DNA of 64,000 nucleotides from Aureimonas sp. AU20 (GTDB lineage: Bacteria > Pseudomonadota > Alphaproteobacteria > Rhizobiales > Rhizobiaceae). How positions within the stretch are numbered: the first letter of the stretch is position 1; each line of letters starts with the position of its first letter. The notes beneath the pieces were generated by a model. That model saw only the letters and a list, made by a program, of their open reading frames with translations. It made no database searches and had not been told where the DNA came from. Positions 16,565 to 25,076 of this stretch are shown here, one piece after another. The DNA lies in the NCBI RefSeq assembly GCF_001442755.1, contig NZ_CP006370.1:62001-126000 (forward strand), in the 5' to 3' direction. The translations under genes were made by a program, and so were the position numbers.

Positions 16565-18052
16565 TTGACCTACGACATTCTCTTCATCACCGCCGACCAA
16601 TGGCGCGCCGACCATTTGCCCGGCCGCGCGCCTGTCGCGCTACCGAACCTCGAAGCGCTGCTGCAGGGCAGCGTCTTGTTTCGGCGCCATTACACGCAGG
16701 CCTATCCGTGCGGCCCCGCCCGCGCGGGCCTGCACACCGGGCTCTACCCGCACAAGCACCGTTCGATCCTCAACGGCACGCCGCTCGACGCGCGCCACCC
16801 GACCGTGTTCTCGCTGATGCGCCGCGCCGGCGTCCGGCCGCGCCTTTTCGGCTACACCGACACGACCGCCGACCCGCGCCTGCTACCGCCCGGCGACCCC
16901 GCGATCGGCGACTATGAGGGCGTCGCCCCCGGCCTGGAAGTGGACACGCTTCTGACCGAGCGCGCGACGCCCTGGCTCGCCCATCTCAAGCGGCGTGGCG
17001 CCGCCGTGCCGCATCCCGAGCGGGGGCGCGACGCCATCTTCGCCGCGCGGCCCTTCGGCGCGCCGGCCCTGTTCGACGCGGAGGATTCCGAAACCGCCTT
17101 TCTGACGGACCGTTTTCTCGACTGGTTCTCGGTCGCCGGCCCCGAGCCCTTCTTCGCGCATCTTTCCTTCATCGCGCCCCATCCGCCCTTCGCGGTGGCC
17201 GAGCCCTTCCATTCGCTGGTCGATCCCGCCGACGTCGCGCTGCCGATCGGCTGGGGCGCCTTCGCGCGAGAGGGAGCGCAGCATCCGCTGATCGCCTTCC
17301 ATCAAGCGCGAACAAATATGTCCAACTTCGCGCCCGGCCTTGCCGGCCCGGCGGTCGCCGCCGACGAGGCGAGCGTTCGGCGCATTCGCGCCACCTATGC
17401 CGGGATGGCGGCGGAGGTGGACCATCATCTCGGCCGCATCGTCGCGGCGCTGAAGGCCGCGGGCCGCTGGGAGCGCACGCTCCTCGTCCTGTCGGGCGAC
17501 CATGGCGAGCAATTGTTCGACCACGGGCTCCTCGGCAAGCTCGGCTATTTCGACCAGTCGGCCCATATCCCGCTGATCCTGCGCGACCCCCGGCCCGAGG
17601 CCGACGCCGCGCGCGGCAGCGTGGTGGACGCCGTCACCCAGTCGATCGATCTCCTGCCGACCCTTCTCGATTTCGCCGGCCTTCGCCCACCCGCCAATGT
17701 CGACGGCGAAAGCCTCCGGCCCTTCTGCCGGGGCGAGCGGCCCGCCGGCTGGCGCGACGCGGCCCATTGGAGCTTCGACTTCCGCGATCTCGTCCGGGGG
17801 CGGCCGGAGGCCCCGCAAGGGCTGACGGACCGACTCGCTTCGCTGCACGTGGTCCGCACCGAGCGCCTGAAATACGTCCACTTCCCCGGCCTGCCCCCTG
17901 CGATCTACGATCTGGCGAGCGACCCGGAAGAGCGGCGTAATCTGGCCGGCGACGCGGCGGGCGAGCGCCTGCGTGTGGAAGGGCTGGAGCGCCTCCTCAA
18001 CCTCAGGCTCCGCCACGAGGACAACACCCTCACCGAGTGGTCGCCTGATTGA
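16565..18052 (+). CDS. Sulfatase / phosphonate monoester hydrolase-like enzyme
   Basis: 495-residue alkaline-phosphatase-superfamily hydrolase. The metal-binding YDILFITADQWRAD opens the protein, followed by the formylglycine motif CGPARAGLHTG with Cys at residue 49 (C-x-P-x-R), and SGDHGEQLFDHGLLGK with the later Asp/His metal ligands. The C-terminal TERLKYVHFPGLPPAIYDLASDPEE is typical of the family. TTG at 16565 is preferred, as the protein begins there as in homologues and GTGAGGG lies upstream; ATG 16538 is an alternative. It follows the decayed transporter and was probably its partner, releasing the imported substrate from a phosphonate, phosphodiester or sulfate ester. Confidence 0.83.
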   Translation: MTYDILFITADQWRADHLPGRAPVALPNLEALLQGSVLFRRHYTQAYPCGPARAGLHTGLYPHKHRSILNGTPLDARHPTVFSLMRRAGVRPRLFGYTDTTADPRLLPPGDPAIGDYEGVAPGLEVDTLLTERATPWLAHLKRRGAAVPHPERGRDAIFAARPFGAPALFDAEDSETAFLTDRFLDWFSVAGPEPFFAHLSFIAPHPPFAVAEPFHSLVDPADVALPIGWGAFAREGAQHPLIAFHQARTNMSNFAPGLAGPAVAADEASVRRIRATYAGMAAEVDHHLGRIVAALKAAGRWERTLLVLSGDHGEQLFDHGLLGKLGYFDQSAHIPLILRDPRPEADAARGSVVDAVTQSIDLLPTLLDFAGLRPPANVDGESLRPFCRGERPAGWRDAAHWSFDFRDLVRGRPEAPQGLTDRLASLHVVRTERLKYVHFPGLPPAIYDLASDPEERRNLAGDAAGERLRVEGLERLLNLRLRHEDNTLTEWSPD

Positions 18053-18064
18053 ACCGAGCGGCCG

Positions 18065-18160
18065 TCAGGGCCGCAGGCGCGCGCCCGCCGGGTCGAAAAG
18101 CCAAGCGTCCTCCAGCCGGAACCGCGTCTCGACCCGCTTGCCGGGCGGCGGCGCCGGCCC
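18065..18160 (-). pseudogene. C-terminal remnant of a CUT1 ABC ATPase
   Basis: The minus strand codes GPAPPPGKRVETRFRLEDAW and then LFDPAGARLRP before a TGA. This matches the last beta strand and tail of the TOBE domain of UgpC/SmoK-like ATPases (pattern V-x-F-x-x-ExxWLFDxxxGxRL). The open frame reaches only about 41 residues before a TAG, and no ATPase body is found. It may be the last trace of the ATPase that served the orphaned polyol-binding protein. Confidence 0.5.
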
Positions 18161-18497
18161 AGCCTTTAGGCATTCCCAAGCCGCGCGGTGCTACATTGGA
18201 AATTGCCGGTTCCTCGCCCCTTCGAAGCCTTCGTAATCTCCTGCGTCCAACGCCTTTGCGGGCCTCGTCTCTCCTTGTGCGGCAGAGAGTGTTCGGTTCA
18301 CGCACACAGGCGTCCCCCAGCCTGCCGAGCGATGCGGTGAAGGTGTTCGATCGCTGTTCGACATAGGCGATCGCCCATTCCGCTTCATTGTCAGACTCCA
18401 TCCCCGGCCCGATGCGCACTCTTTCGTTCGGCGGTTTCGCTTTATCTGCGCGGACTTTCGTTTATGACCGAAGGGTCGCAACTCTTCGGAGGCCCGC
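18161..18497. promoter_or_regulatory. Region before glpR with GlpR-type repeats
   Basis: Most of this 337-base stretch holds nothing I recognise. Just before glpR three TTTCGTTT-like direct repeats occur: TTTCGTTC (18422-18429), TTTCGCTT (18435-18442) and TTTCGTTT (18456-18463). TTTCGTTT-type repeats are the usual sites of DeoR-family GlpR/IolR-like repressors, so glpR is probably autoregulated here. Confidence 0.6.
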
Positions 18498-19289
18498 ATG
18501 CTGTCCGATCGCCAAAGCCAGATTCTGGACCTCGCGCGCCGGCAGGGCCGCGTGCAGGTGGACGAGCTGTCGCAACGCTTCGAGGTCAGCGTCCAGACCA
18601 TCCGCAAGGATCTCAACGACCTGTGCGACGGGCGCCTCCTGTCCCGCATTCATGGCGGCGCGGTGGTCTCCTTCGGGGCGGAGAATGTCGGCTACGACGC
18701 GCGCCGCCTGATCGCCGCCGGTGAAAAGGCCGCGATCGGCAGGGCGGTCGCCGATCTCGTGCCCAACGGCGCCTCGCTCACCATCAATATCGGCACCACG
18801 ACGGAGGCCGTCGCGACGGCCTTGTCGCGCCACCAGGGTCTGATGGTGGTGACCAACAACATCAATGTCGCAACCACGCTGCGCCCCTGCCCCGAGATCG
18901 AGGTCGTGATCGCGGGCGGTACGGTGCGACGCTCCGATGGCGGCATCGTGGGCGAGGCGGCGGTGGATTTCATCCAGCAGTTTCGGGTCGATTTCGCGGT
19001 GATCGGCGTGTCCGCGATCGAGGCGGACGGCACGCTGCTCGACTACGACTATCGCGAAGTGCGCGTCGCCCAGGCCATCATCGCCAATGCGCGCCACACG
19101 ATCCTCGTGTCCGACGCCACCAAGTTCGAGCGCACGGCCTCGGTGCGAATCGGCAATATCCGCGAGATCGGCACGTTCGTGACCGATCATTGCCCGGTGG
19201 AGGAGTTCCGGCAGGTCTGCAAAGCCGCCCAGGTCCGGCTGATCGAAGTGGCGTCGCGGGACAAGACTCCGTCCATCACGAGCGATTGA
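18498..19289 (+). CDS. glpR: DeoR-family repressor of glycerol-3-phosphate genes
   Basis: 263 residues. N-terminal DeoR helix-turn-helix (RQSQILDLARRQGRVQVDELSQRFEVSVQTIRKDLNDL) followed by the HGGAV motif and the DeoR sensor domain (NIGTTTEAVATALS; SDATKFERTASVRIG near 211-225) that binds a phosphorylated sugar such as glycerol 3-phosphate. ATG is preceded by GGAGG. First gene of the glp locus; TTTCGTTT repeats lie before it, before glpD and before glpK. In rhizobia GlpR represses these genes. Confidence 0.93.
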   Translation: MLSDRQSQILDLARRQGRVQVDELSQRFEVSVQTIRKDLNDLCDGRLLSRIHGGAVVSFGAENVGYDARRLIAAGEKAAIGRAVADLVPNGASLTINIGTTTEAVATALSRHQGLMVVTNNINVATTLRPCPEIEVVIAGGTVRRSDGGIVGEAAVDFIQQFRVDFAVIGVSAIEADGTLLDYDYREVRVAQAIIANARHTILVSDATKFERTASVRIGNIREIGTFVTDHCPVEEFRQVCKAAQVRLIEVASRDKTPSITSD

Positions 19290-19290
19290 C

Positions 19291-19330
19291 TTTCGTTTTC
19301 CTTTCGATATCGTCGCATCAGATTTCGCAA
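19291..19330. promoter_or_regulatory. GlpR-type direct repeats before glpD
   Basis: TTTCGTTT (19291-19298), TTTCGATA (19302-19309) and TTTCGCAA (19323-19330) lie in the short glpR-glpD gap. The first two are 11 bp apart, one helical turn, as is usual for DeoR-family sites. They share the core TTTCG with the repeats before glpR and glpK. Confidence 0.65.
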
Positions 19331-19373
19331 CCGGCGAATACATGCTGCGATGCGAAAGTGAGCGGGACCGGAC

Positions 19374-20882
19374 ATGGCGCAGTTCGACGTCTTCATTATC
19401 GGCGGGGGCATCAACGGCTGCGGCATCGCGCGCGACGCCGCCGGGCGCGGCTACAGCGTCGGTCTCGCCGAGATGAACGACCTCGCCTCCGGCACGTCCT
19501 CCTGGTCCACCAAGCTGATCCATGGCGGATTGCGCTATCTCGAACACTACGAGTTCCGACTGGTGCGCGAGGCGCTGGCCGAGCGCGAGGTGCTCTGGCG
19601 CATCGCGCCCCATATCGTGCGCCCGCTGCGCTTCGTGCTGCCCTATCACAAGGGCCTGCGCCCGGCTTGGCTGCTGCGGCTCGGCCTGTTTCTCTACGAT
19701 CATATCGGCGGGCGGCGGCAGTTGCCGGCCACGAGCGGCGTCGATCTCGCCGGCCCGCTCGGCGCGCCGCTGAAGACCGGCTTCACCAAGGGCTTCGAAT
19801 ATTCCGACGCGCGGGTGGACGACGCGCGGCTGGTGGTGCTCAACGCGCGGGACGCCGAGGCGCGCGGCGCCGAGATCATGGTCGGGACGGAAGTCACCGA
19901 AGCCCGGCGCGAAGGCGCGCTCTGGCGCATCCGGCTGCGGGACCGGCGCGCGGGCGGCACTGAGCGGGTGGTCACCGCGCGCTTCCTCGTCAACATGGCG
20001 GGGCCGTGGGTGGATCGCGTGATCCAGCGCGCGCTCGGCCAGAGCGAGGCGCGGCACGTGCGCCTCGTGCAGGGCTCGCACATCGTCACGCGCAAGCTCT
20101 TCCACCACGACCGCGCCTATATCTTCCAGAACGCCGACCAGCGCATCGTCTTCGCCATTCCCTACGAGCGCGACTTCACGCTGATCGGCACGACGGACCG
20201 GGACTATGACGGCGACCCGGCCAAGGTCGCCATCACGGACGAGGAATCCGACTATCTCTGCCGCGCCGCCTCGGACTATTTCGAGCGCCCGGTGACGCGG
20301 GCCGACATCGTCTGGACCTATTCCGGCGTTCGCCCGCTCTTCGACGACGGCGCCTCCAAGGCGCAGGAGGCGACGCGCGACTATGTCCTCAAGGTCGAGG
20401 GCGATGCGGCGCGCGGCGAGGCGGGGCTTTTGAACGGCTTCGGCGGCAAGATCACCACCTATCGCAAGCTGGCCGAAGACGCGCTGGAGCGCATCGGCGA
20501 GCGCATCGGCGCCAAGGGCGCGCCCTGGACAGGCAGCCGCCCCCTGCCCGGCGGCGACTTCGCCACCGACGGCGTCGGCGCGATCGAGGCGGAGCTTTCG
20601 CGTCTCGCCCCCGCGCTGGACCAGGCGACGGTCTCGCGCATGGTCTCGGCCTATGGGCGGGACGCGCTGGGTATCGCAGGCAACGGTCTTGGCCGCGATC
20701 TCGGGCATGGCCTCTTCGAGGCCGAGCTCGGCTGGCTGGTGGAGCGCGAATGGGCGCGCACGGCCGAGGACGTGCTCTGGCGGCGATCCAAGCTCGGCCT
20801 GCGGTTCTCGGCCACGGAGGTCGAGGCGCTGGAACGGGCCATCGAAGGTTTGGTGGCGATCCGAAAGACCGCCGCCGCTTGA
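19374..20882 (+). CDS. glpD: Aerobic glycerol-3-phosphate dehydrogenase
   Basis: 502-residue FAD enzyme of the inner membrane that oxidises glycerol 3-phosphate to dihydroxyacetone phosphate and reduces ubiquinone. FAD motif GGGINGCGIARDAAGRG at residues 10-26; the signature STKLIHGGLRYLE near 48; a second conserved block GVRPLFDDGAS and GGKITTYRKLAEDA. Length is normal for the family. It lies between glpR and the transporter genes, 84 bp after glpR, with GlpR-type repeats in front. Confidence 0.97.
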   Translation: MAQFDVFIIGGGINGCGIARDAAGRGYSVGLAEMNDLASGTSSWSTKLIHGGLRYLEHYEFRLVREALAEREVLWRIAPHIVRPLRFVLPYHKGLRPAWLLRLGLFLYDHIGGRRQLPATSGVDLAGPLGAPLKTGFTKGFEYSDARVDDARLVVLNARDAEARGAEIMVGTEVTEARREGALWRIRLRDRRAGGTERVVTARFLVNMAGPWVDRVIQRALGQSEARHVRLVQGSHIVTRKLFHHDRAYIFQNADQRIVFAIPYERDFTLIGTTDRDYDGDPAKVAITDEESDYLCRAASDYFERPVTRADIVWTYSGVRPLFDDGASKAQEATRDYVLKVEGDAARGEAGLLNGFGGKITTYRKLAEDALERIGERIGAKGAPWTGSRPLPGGDFATDGVGAIEAELSRLAPALDQATVSRMVSAYGRDALGIAGNGLGRDLGHGLFEAELGWLVEREWARTAEDVLWRRSKLGLRFSATEVEALERAIEGLVAIRKTAAA

Positions 20883-20940
20883 GGACAACGAGGCTCCGAC
20901 GCGCGGCAGGAGGCGCGGGAGCCTGAGGACATGTCCGGCC

Positions 20941-20956
20941 GGAGCGAGATCGCTCC
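20941..20956. repeat. Short hairpin between glpD and glpS
   Basis: GGAGCGAGATCGCTCC can fold to a six-pair stem with an AGAT loop. It lies in the 174-bp gap between the dehydrogenase and transporter genes and may separate their expression levels. No T-run follows. Confidence 0.35.
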
Positions 20957-21056
20957 CGTGTTGGACGAGGGTTGAGAACAGACAGATCGAGCCTTCCCGG
21001 TGCCCTTGTGCGCACCCAAAGGGCTCGAACGCGACGGGTGGGCCTGGGAGGGTTCG

Positions 21057-22136
21057 ATGCTGGAACTGATCGACGTGACGCGCATGGTCGGAGCCGAGAC
21101 GCATATCGACCGCGTGTCGCTGCGCCTCGAACGCGGCTCGCTGAACGTGCTTCTCGGGCCGACGCTCGCGGGCAAGACCAGCCTCATGCGCCTGATGGCC
21201 GGGCTCGACCGGCCGACATCGGGCCGCATCCTGGCCGATGGAGTGGACGTGACGGGCGTGCCCGTGCGCCGGCGCAACGTCGCGATGGTCTACCAGCAGT
21301 TCATCAATTATCCCGCCTTCACGGTCTACGAGAACATCGCCTCGCCGCTGCGCGTCGCCGGTCGCTCGCAGGCGGAGATCGACGCCGCCGTTTCGCGCGC
21401 CGCCAAGTTGATGAAGCTGGAGCCCTATCTCCAGCGCACGCCGCTCAACCTCTCCGGCGGCCAGCAGCAGCGCACGGCGCTGGCGCGCGCCCTGGTCAAG
21501 GGCGCCGATCTCGTGCTGCTCGACGAGCCGCTCGCCAATCTCGACTACAAGCTGCGCGAGGAACTGCGCGAGGAACTGCCGCGCATCTTCGCCGAAACGG
21601 GCGCCGTCTTCGTCTATGCCACGACCGAGCCGACCGAGGCGCTTCTGCTCGGCGGCAACACGGCGACGATGAGCCAGGGCCGCATCACCCAGTTCGGGCC
21701 AACGGCCAATGTCTATCGACGCCCGGCCGATCTCGTCACCGCCCGCACCTTTTCCGATCCCCCGCTCAACGTCGCCTCCGCCGTGAAGGGCGCGGAGGGT
21801 CTGGCCTCTTCGCTCGGTTTCTCCGTGCCGCTGCCGCCCGTGGCGCGGATGCTGCCGGACGGGCCCTGCCAGATCGGCCTTCGCCCACATCATCTTTCGC
21901 TGACAAACCGCCCCGGCTCGGTCGCTATGCAGGGCACGGCCGTCATCGCCGAGGTGACGGGCTCGGAAACCTTCGTTCATGCCGAGGTCGCGGGGCAAAG
22001 GCTCGTCGCGCTTCTGCCCGGCATCCAGCGCGTGGAGCCGGGCGAGGCGGTCACGCTTCACTTCGACCCCGCCGCGCTTCTCGTCTTCGATGCGAGCGGG
22101 CGCGCGGTCGGCGAACCCGCCCGGTTGGCGGCCTGA
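21057..22136 (+). CDS. glpS: Glycerol ABC transporter ATPase 1
   Basis: 359-residue CUT1 ATPase with a C-terminal TOBE-like domain. Walker A is the unusual GPTLAGKTS in place of GxSGxGKST, signature LSGGQQQRTALARA and Walker B LVLLDEPLANLDYK are normal, but the switch region reads YATTEPTEALLLG, so the usual switch histidine (THDQ) is a Thr. These deviations are typical of GlpS, which pairs with a second, different ATPase. Start by GGGAGGG four bases upstream. First gene of the glpSTPQUV transport operon known from Rhizobium. Confidence 0.93.
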   Translation: MLELIDVTRMVGAETHIDRVSLRLERGSLNVLLGPTLAGKTSLMRLMAGLDRPTSGRILADGVDVTGVPVRRRNVAMVYQQFINYPAFTVYENIASPLRVAGRSQAEIDAAVSRAAKLMKLEPYLQRTPLNLSGGQQQRTALARALVKGADLVLLDEPLANLDYKLREELREELPRIFAETGAVFVYATTEPTEALLLGGNTATMSQGRITQFGPTANVYRRPADLVTARTFSDPPLNVASAVKGAEGLASSLGFSVPLPPVARMLPDGPCQIGLRPHHLSLTNRPGSVAMQGTAVIAEVTGSETFVHAEVAGQRLVALLPGIQRVEPGEAVTLHFDPAALLVFDASGRAVGEPARLAA

Positions 22137-22147
22137 GGAGACAGACC

Positions 22148-23224
22148 ATGGCCGCGATCCGCCTGGACCATATTCGCCACGCCTACACGCCCGAACTCGC
22201 CAGGGCCGGCACCTACGCGCTGCGCGAGGTCGACCATCTGTTCGAGGACGGCGGCGCCTATGCGCTGCTCGGCCCCTCGGGCTGCGGGAAGACGACGCTT
22301 CTCAACATTATTTCCGGCCTCTTGACGCCCTCCGAAGGCACGCTGCGCTTCGACGAGCGGGACGTGACGACGCTCTCGCCGGAAGCGCGCAACATCGCGC
22401 AGGTCTTCCAGTTTCCGGTGATCTACGACACGATGAGCGTGGCGGACAATCTCGCCTTCCCCTTGCGCAACCGGAAGGTCCCCAAGCCCGAGATCGAGCG
22501 GCGCGTCGGCGACATGCTGCGCCGGCTGGGGCTCGAGGCCAAGGCCGGGCGCAAGGCGCAGGGGCTCACCGCCGACGAGAAGCAGAAGATCTCGCTGGGG
22601 CGCGGCCTCGTGCGCTCGGATGTGAACGCCATTCTGTTCGACGAGCCGCTGACCGTCATCGACCCGCACATGAAATGGCAGCTGCGCTCGCAGCTGAAGG
22701 AGCTGCACCGCCAGTTCCGCACCACGATGATCTACGTCACCCACGACCAGACCGAGGCGCTGACCTTCGCCGAGAAGGTCGTGGTGATGACCGAGGGGCA
22801 GGTCGTGCAGATCGGCACGCCCGAGGAGCTGTTCGAGCGCCCGCGCCACACGTTCGTCGGCTATTTCATCGGCTCGCCGGGCATGAACGTCCTGCCCTGC
22901 CGGCTTGAGGGCGAGGACGCTGTTCTGGCCGGCGGGCGGGTTCGCCTGGGCGGCGGCGCGCGGGTGGCCAGCGGCGCGCGCACCGAACTCGGCATCCGGC
23001 CCGAATTCGTGCGGCTCGTGCCGCGCGGGCAAGGTCTGCCGGTGCAGGTCCGCCGGGTGGAGGATCTCGGCGCCGAGCGGGTCGTACGCGCCGAGTTGGA
23101 CGGGCAGAAGATCGTCTCGATCGTGCCGGAAGGGGTGGCCGTTCCCACTGAGGCGGACGTCGCCTTCGCGCCGGAGGCCCTGCATCTCTACGCCGATTCC
23201 TGGCTCGTCGAAGGGAGGGCCTGA
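22148..23224 (+). CDS. glpT: Glycerol ABC transporter ATPase 2
   Basis: 358-residue partner ATPase. Walker A GPSGCGKTT and the switch VTHDQTEAL are canonical, but the signature motif is LTADEKQKISLGRGL instead of LSGGQ. With GlpS this gives an asymmetric dimer: GlpT brings a good Walker A and switch, GlpS brings a good signature, so only one composite site looks canonical. Start supported by GAGGAGA. It lies 11 bp after glpS and one base before glpP. Confidence 0.93.
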   Translation: MAAIRLDHIRHAYTPELARAGTYALREVDHLFEDGGAYALLGPSGCGKTTLLNIISGLLTPSEGTLRFDERDVTTLSPEARNIAQVFQFPVIYDTMSVADNLAFPLRNRKVPKPEIERRVGDMLRRLGLEAKAGRKAQGLTADEKQKISLGRGLVRSDVNAILFDEPLTVIDPHMKWQLRSQLKELHRQFRTTMIYVTHDQTEALTFAEKVVVMTEGQVVQIGTPEELFERPRHTFVGYFIGSPGMNVLPCRLEGEDAVLAGGRVRLGGGARVASGARTELGIRPEFVRLVPRGQGLPVQVRRVEDLGAERVVRAELDGQKIVSIVPEGVAVPTEADVAFAPEALHLYADSWLVEGRA

Positions 23225-23225
23225 C

Positions 23226-24113
23226 ATGAACAAGACCTATGACAACCGCGCCTGGCTCATGGTCCTGCCGGTTCTCGTTCTGGTCGCCTTCTCGGCGGTG
23301 ATCCCGCTGATGACCGTGGTGAACTACTCCGTTCAGGACTCGTTCGGAAACAACGAGTTCTTCTGGGCCGGCACGGAATGGTTCACCGAGATCCTGACCT
23401 CGCCGCGCTTCCACGACGCGCTCTGGCGCAACCTTCTCTTCTCCGCCATCATCCTCGCCATCGAGGTGCCGCTCGGTATTCTCGTGGCGCTCGCCATGCC
23501 CAAGAAGGGCATCTGGGTGCCGGTCTGCCTCGTGCTGATGGCGCTGCCGCTCCTCATTCCGTGGAACGTCGTGGGCACGATCTGGCAGGTCTTCGGGCGC
23601 TCCGACATCGGCCTTCTCGGCCACACGCTGGCCAGCCTCGGCATTCCCTACAACTACGTGCAGAATTCCTTCGACGCCTGGGTGACGCTGATCGTCATGG
23701 ATGTCTGGCACTGGACGAGCCTCGTCGTGCTCCTTTGCTATGCCGGCCTCGTCTCGATCCCCGACGCTTATTATCAGGCCGCCAAGATCGACGGCGCCTC
23801 GCGCTGGGCCGTGTTCCGCTACATCCAGCTGCCGAAGATGGGACGGGTGCTGCTGATCGCCGTGCTGCTGCGCTTCATGGACAGTTTCATGATCTACACC
23901 GAGCCTTTCGTGGTCACCGGCGGCGGCCCCGGCAACTCCACCACCTTCCTGTCGATCGATCTGGTGAAGATGGCGGTGGGCCAGTTCGACCTCGGCCCGG
24001 CGGCGGCCATGAGCCTCGTCTACTTCCTCATCATCCTCCTCCTGTCCTGGATCTTCTACACCGTCATGACCAATGCCGGCGTGGATCGCCCCACCTCCAA
24101 GGGAGACGCTTGA
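23226..24113 (+). CDS. glpP: Glycerol ABC transporter permease 1
   Basis: 295-residue MalF-like inner-membrane permease. First helix near residues 9-31 (WLMVLPVLVLVAFSAVIPLM); EAA loop YYQAAKIDGASRWAVFRYI near residues 187-205; VTGGGPGNSTTFLS follows. ATG is one base after the glpT stop, so translation is coupled. It forms the membrane channel with GlpQ. Confidence 0.95.
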   Translation: MNKTYDNRAWLMVLPVLVLVAFSAVIPLMTVVNYSVQDSFGNNEFFWAGTEWFTEILTSPRFHDALWRNLLFSAIILAIEVPLGILVALAMPKKGIWVPVCLVLMALPLLIPWNVVGTIWQVFGRSDIGLLGHTLASLGIPYNYVQNSFDAWVTLIVMDVWHWTSLVVLLCYAGLVSIPDAYYQAAKIDGASRWAVFRYIQLPKMGRVLLIAVLLRFMDSFMIYTEPFVVTGGGPGNSTTFLSIDLVKMAVGQFDLGPAAAMSLVYFLIILLLSWIFYTVMTNAGVDRPTSKGDA

Positions 24114-24114
24114 G

Positions 24115-25014
24115 ATGAGCGCGACCGACCTCGGACAAGCCGGCGCGCCCGCGCTGCCGCCGGCGCTGCATTCGGAAGCCGCGATCAAGGCGCGCTCGCG
24201 CATGGCCTCGGGCGGCTTCCGGCCCAAGGCGCTGATCCCGATCGTCTACATCCTGTTCCTGCTCGTGCCGATCTATTGGCTCGTCAACATGAGCTTCAAG
24301 ACCAACAGCGAGATCATCGGCGCCTTCTCGCTGTTCCCCGCCGAGCCGACGCTCGCCAACTACCGGACGATCTTCACCGACCCGTCCTGGTACATGGGCT
24401 ACGTCAATTCCATCACCTATGTCGTCCTGAACATGGTGATCTCGGTGGCGGCCGCACTGCCCGCCGCCTACGCCTTCTCGCGCTACCGGTTCCTGGGCGA
24501 CAAGCACCTCTTCTTCTGGCTGCTGACCAATCGCATGGCGCCGCCGGCGGTCTTCGCCCTGCCCTTCTTCCAGCTCTATTCCGCCTTCGGGCTGATCGAC
24601 ACGCATATCGCCGTGGCGCTCGCGCACTGCCTGTTCAACGTGCCGCTGGCGGTCTGGATTCTGGAAGGCTTCATGTCGGGCGTGCCGAAGGAGATCGACG
24701 AGACCGCCTATATCGACGGCTATTCCTTCCCACGCTTCTTCGTGAAGATCTTCATGCCCCTGATCGCGAGCGGCATCGGCGTCGCCGCCTTCTTCTGCTT
24801 CATGTTCTCCTGGGTCGAACTCCTGATCGCGCGCACGCTGACGGTGACCGAGGCCAAGCCCATCTCCGCCATCATGACGCGCACCGTCTCGGCCGCCGGC
24901 ATGGACTGGGGCGTGCTGGCAGCGGCGGGCGTCCTCACCATTATCCCCGGCGCGATCGTGATCTGGTTCGTGCGCAACTACATCGCCAAGGGCTTCGCCC
25001 TGGGGCGGGTGTGA
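24115..25014 (+). CDS. glpQ: Glycerol ABC transporter permease 2
   Basis: 299-residue MalG-like permease. An N-terminal tail of about 35 residues precedes the first helix (ALIPIVYILFLLVPIYWLV). The EAA loop DETAYIDGYSFPRFFVKIF is near residues 190-208. Its ATG follows the glpP stop by one base (TGAGATG). Partner of GlpP in the channel. Confidence 0.95.
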   Translation: MSATDLGQAGAPALPPALHSEAAIKARSRMASGGFRPKALIPIVYILFLLVPIYWLVNMSFKTNSEIIGAFSLFPAEPTLANYRTIFTDPSWYMGYVNSITYVVLNMVISVAAALPAAYAFSRYRFLGDKHLFFWLLTNRMAPPAVFALPFFQLYSAFGLIDTHIAVALAHCLFNVPLAVWILEGFMSGVPKEIDETAYIDGYSFPRFFVKIFMPLIASGIGVAAFFCFMFSWVELLIARTLTVTEAKPISAIMTRTVSAAGMDWGVLAAAGVLTIIPGAIVIWFVRNYIAKGFALGRV

Positions 25015-25015
25015 C

Positions 25016-25075
25016 ATGGCACGACTGTCCGAGTTCGCCCGCAACACCATCCCCAACCTCTCCGGGAGGATCTGA
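25016..25075 (+). CDS. 19-codon micro-ORF between glpQ and glpU
   Basis: ATG one base after the glpQ stop opens a frame of 19 codons (MARLSEFARNTIPNLSGRI) whose stop ends one base before the glpU ATG. The GGGAGG near its end is the ribosome site of glpU. It may only serve to hand ribosomes over to glpU, or be chance. I see no conserved feature in the peptide. Confidence 0.25.
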   Translation: MARLSEFARNTIPNLSGRI

Positions 25076-25076
25076 C

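Noticed and set aside
18191..18649. Minus-strand open frame of 152 codons before glpR
   Set aside because: It overlaps the glpR start and its repeats, has Arg/Ser-rich sequence, and shows no motif or ribosome site.
18462..22061. 1199-codon open frame on the minus strand
   Set aside because: It runs opposite to glpR, glpD and glpS and has a His/Arg/Gly-rich, low-complexity translation with no domain. It is a GC-rich shadow of real genes.
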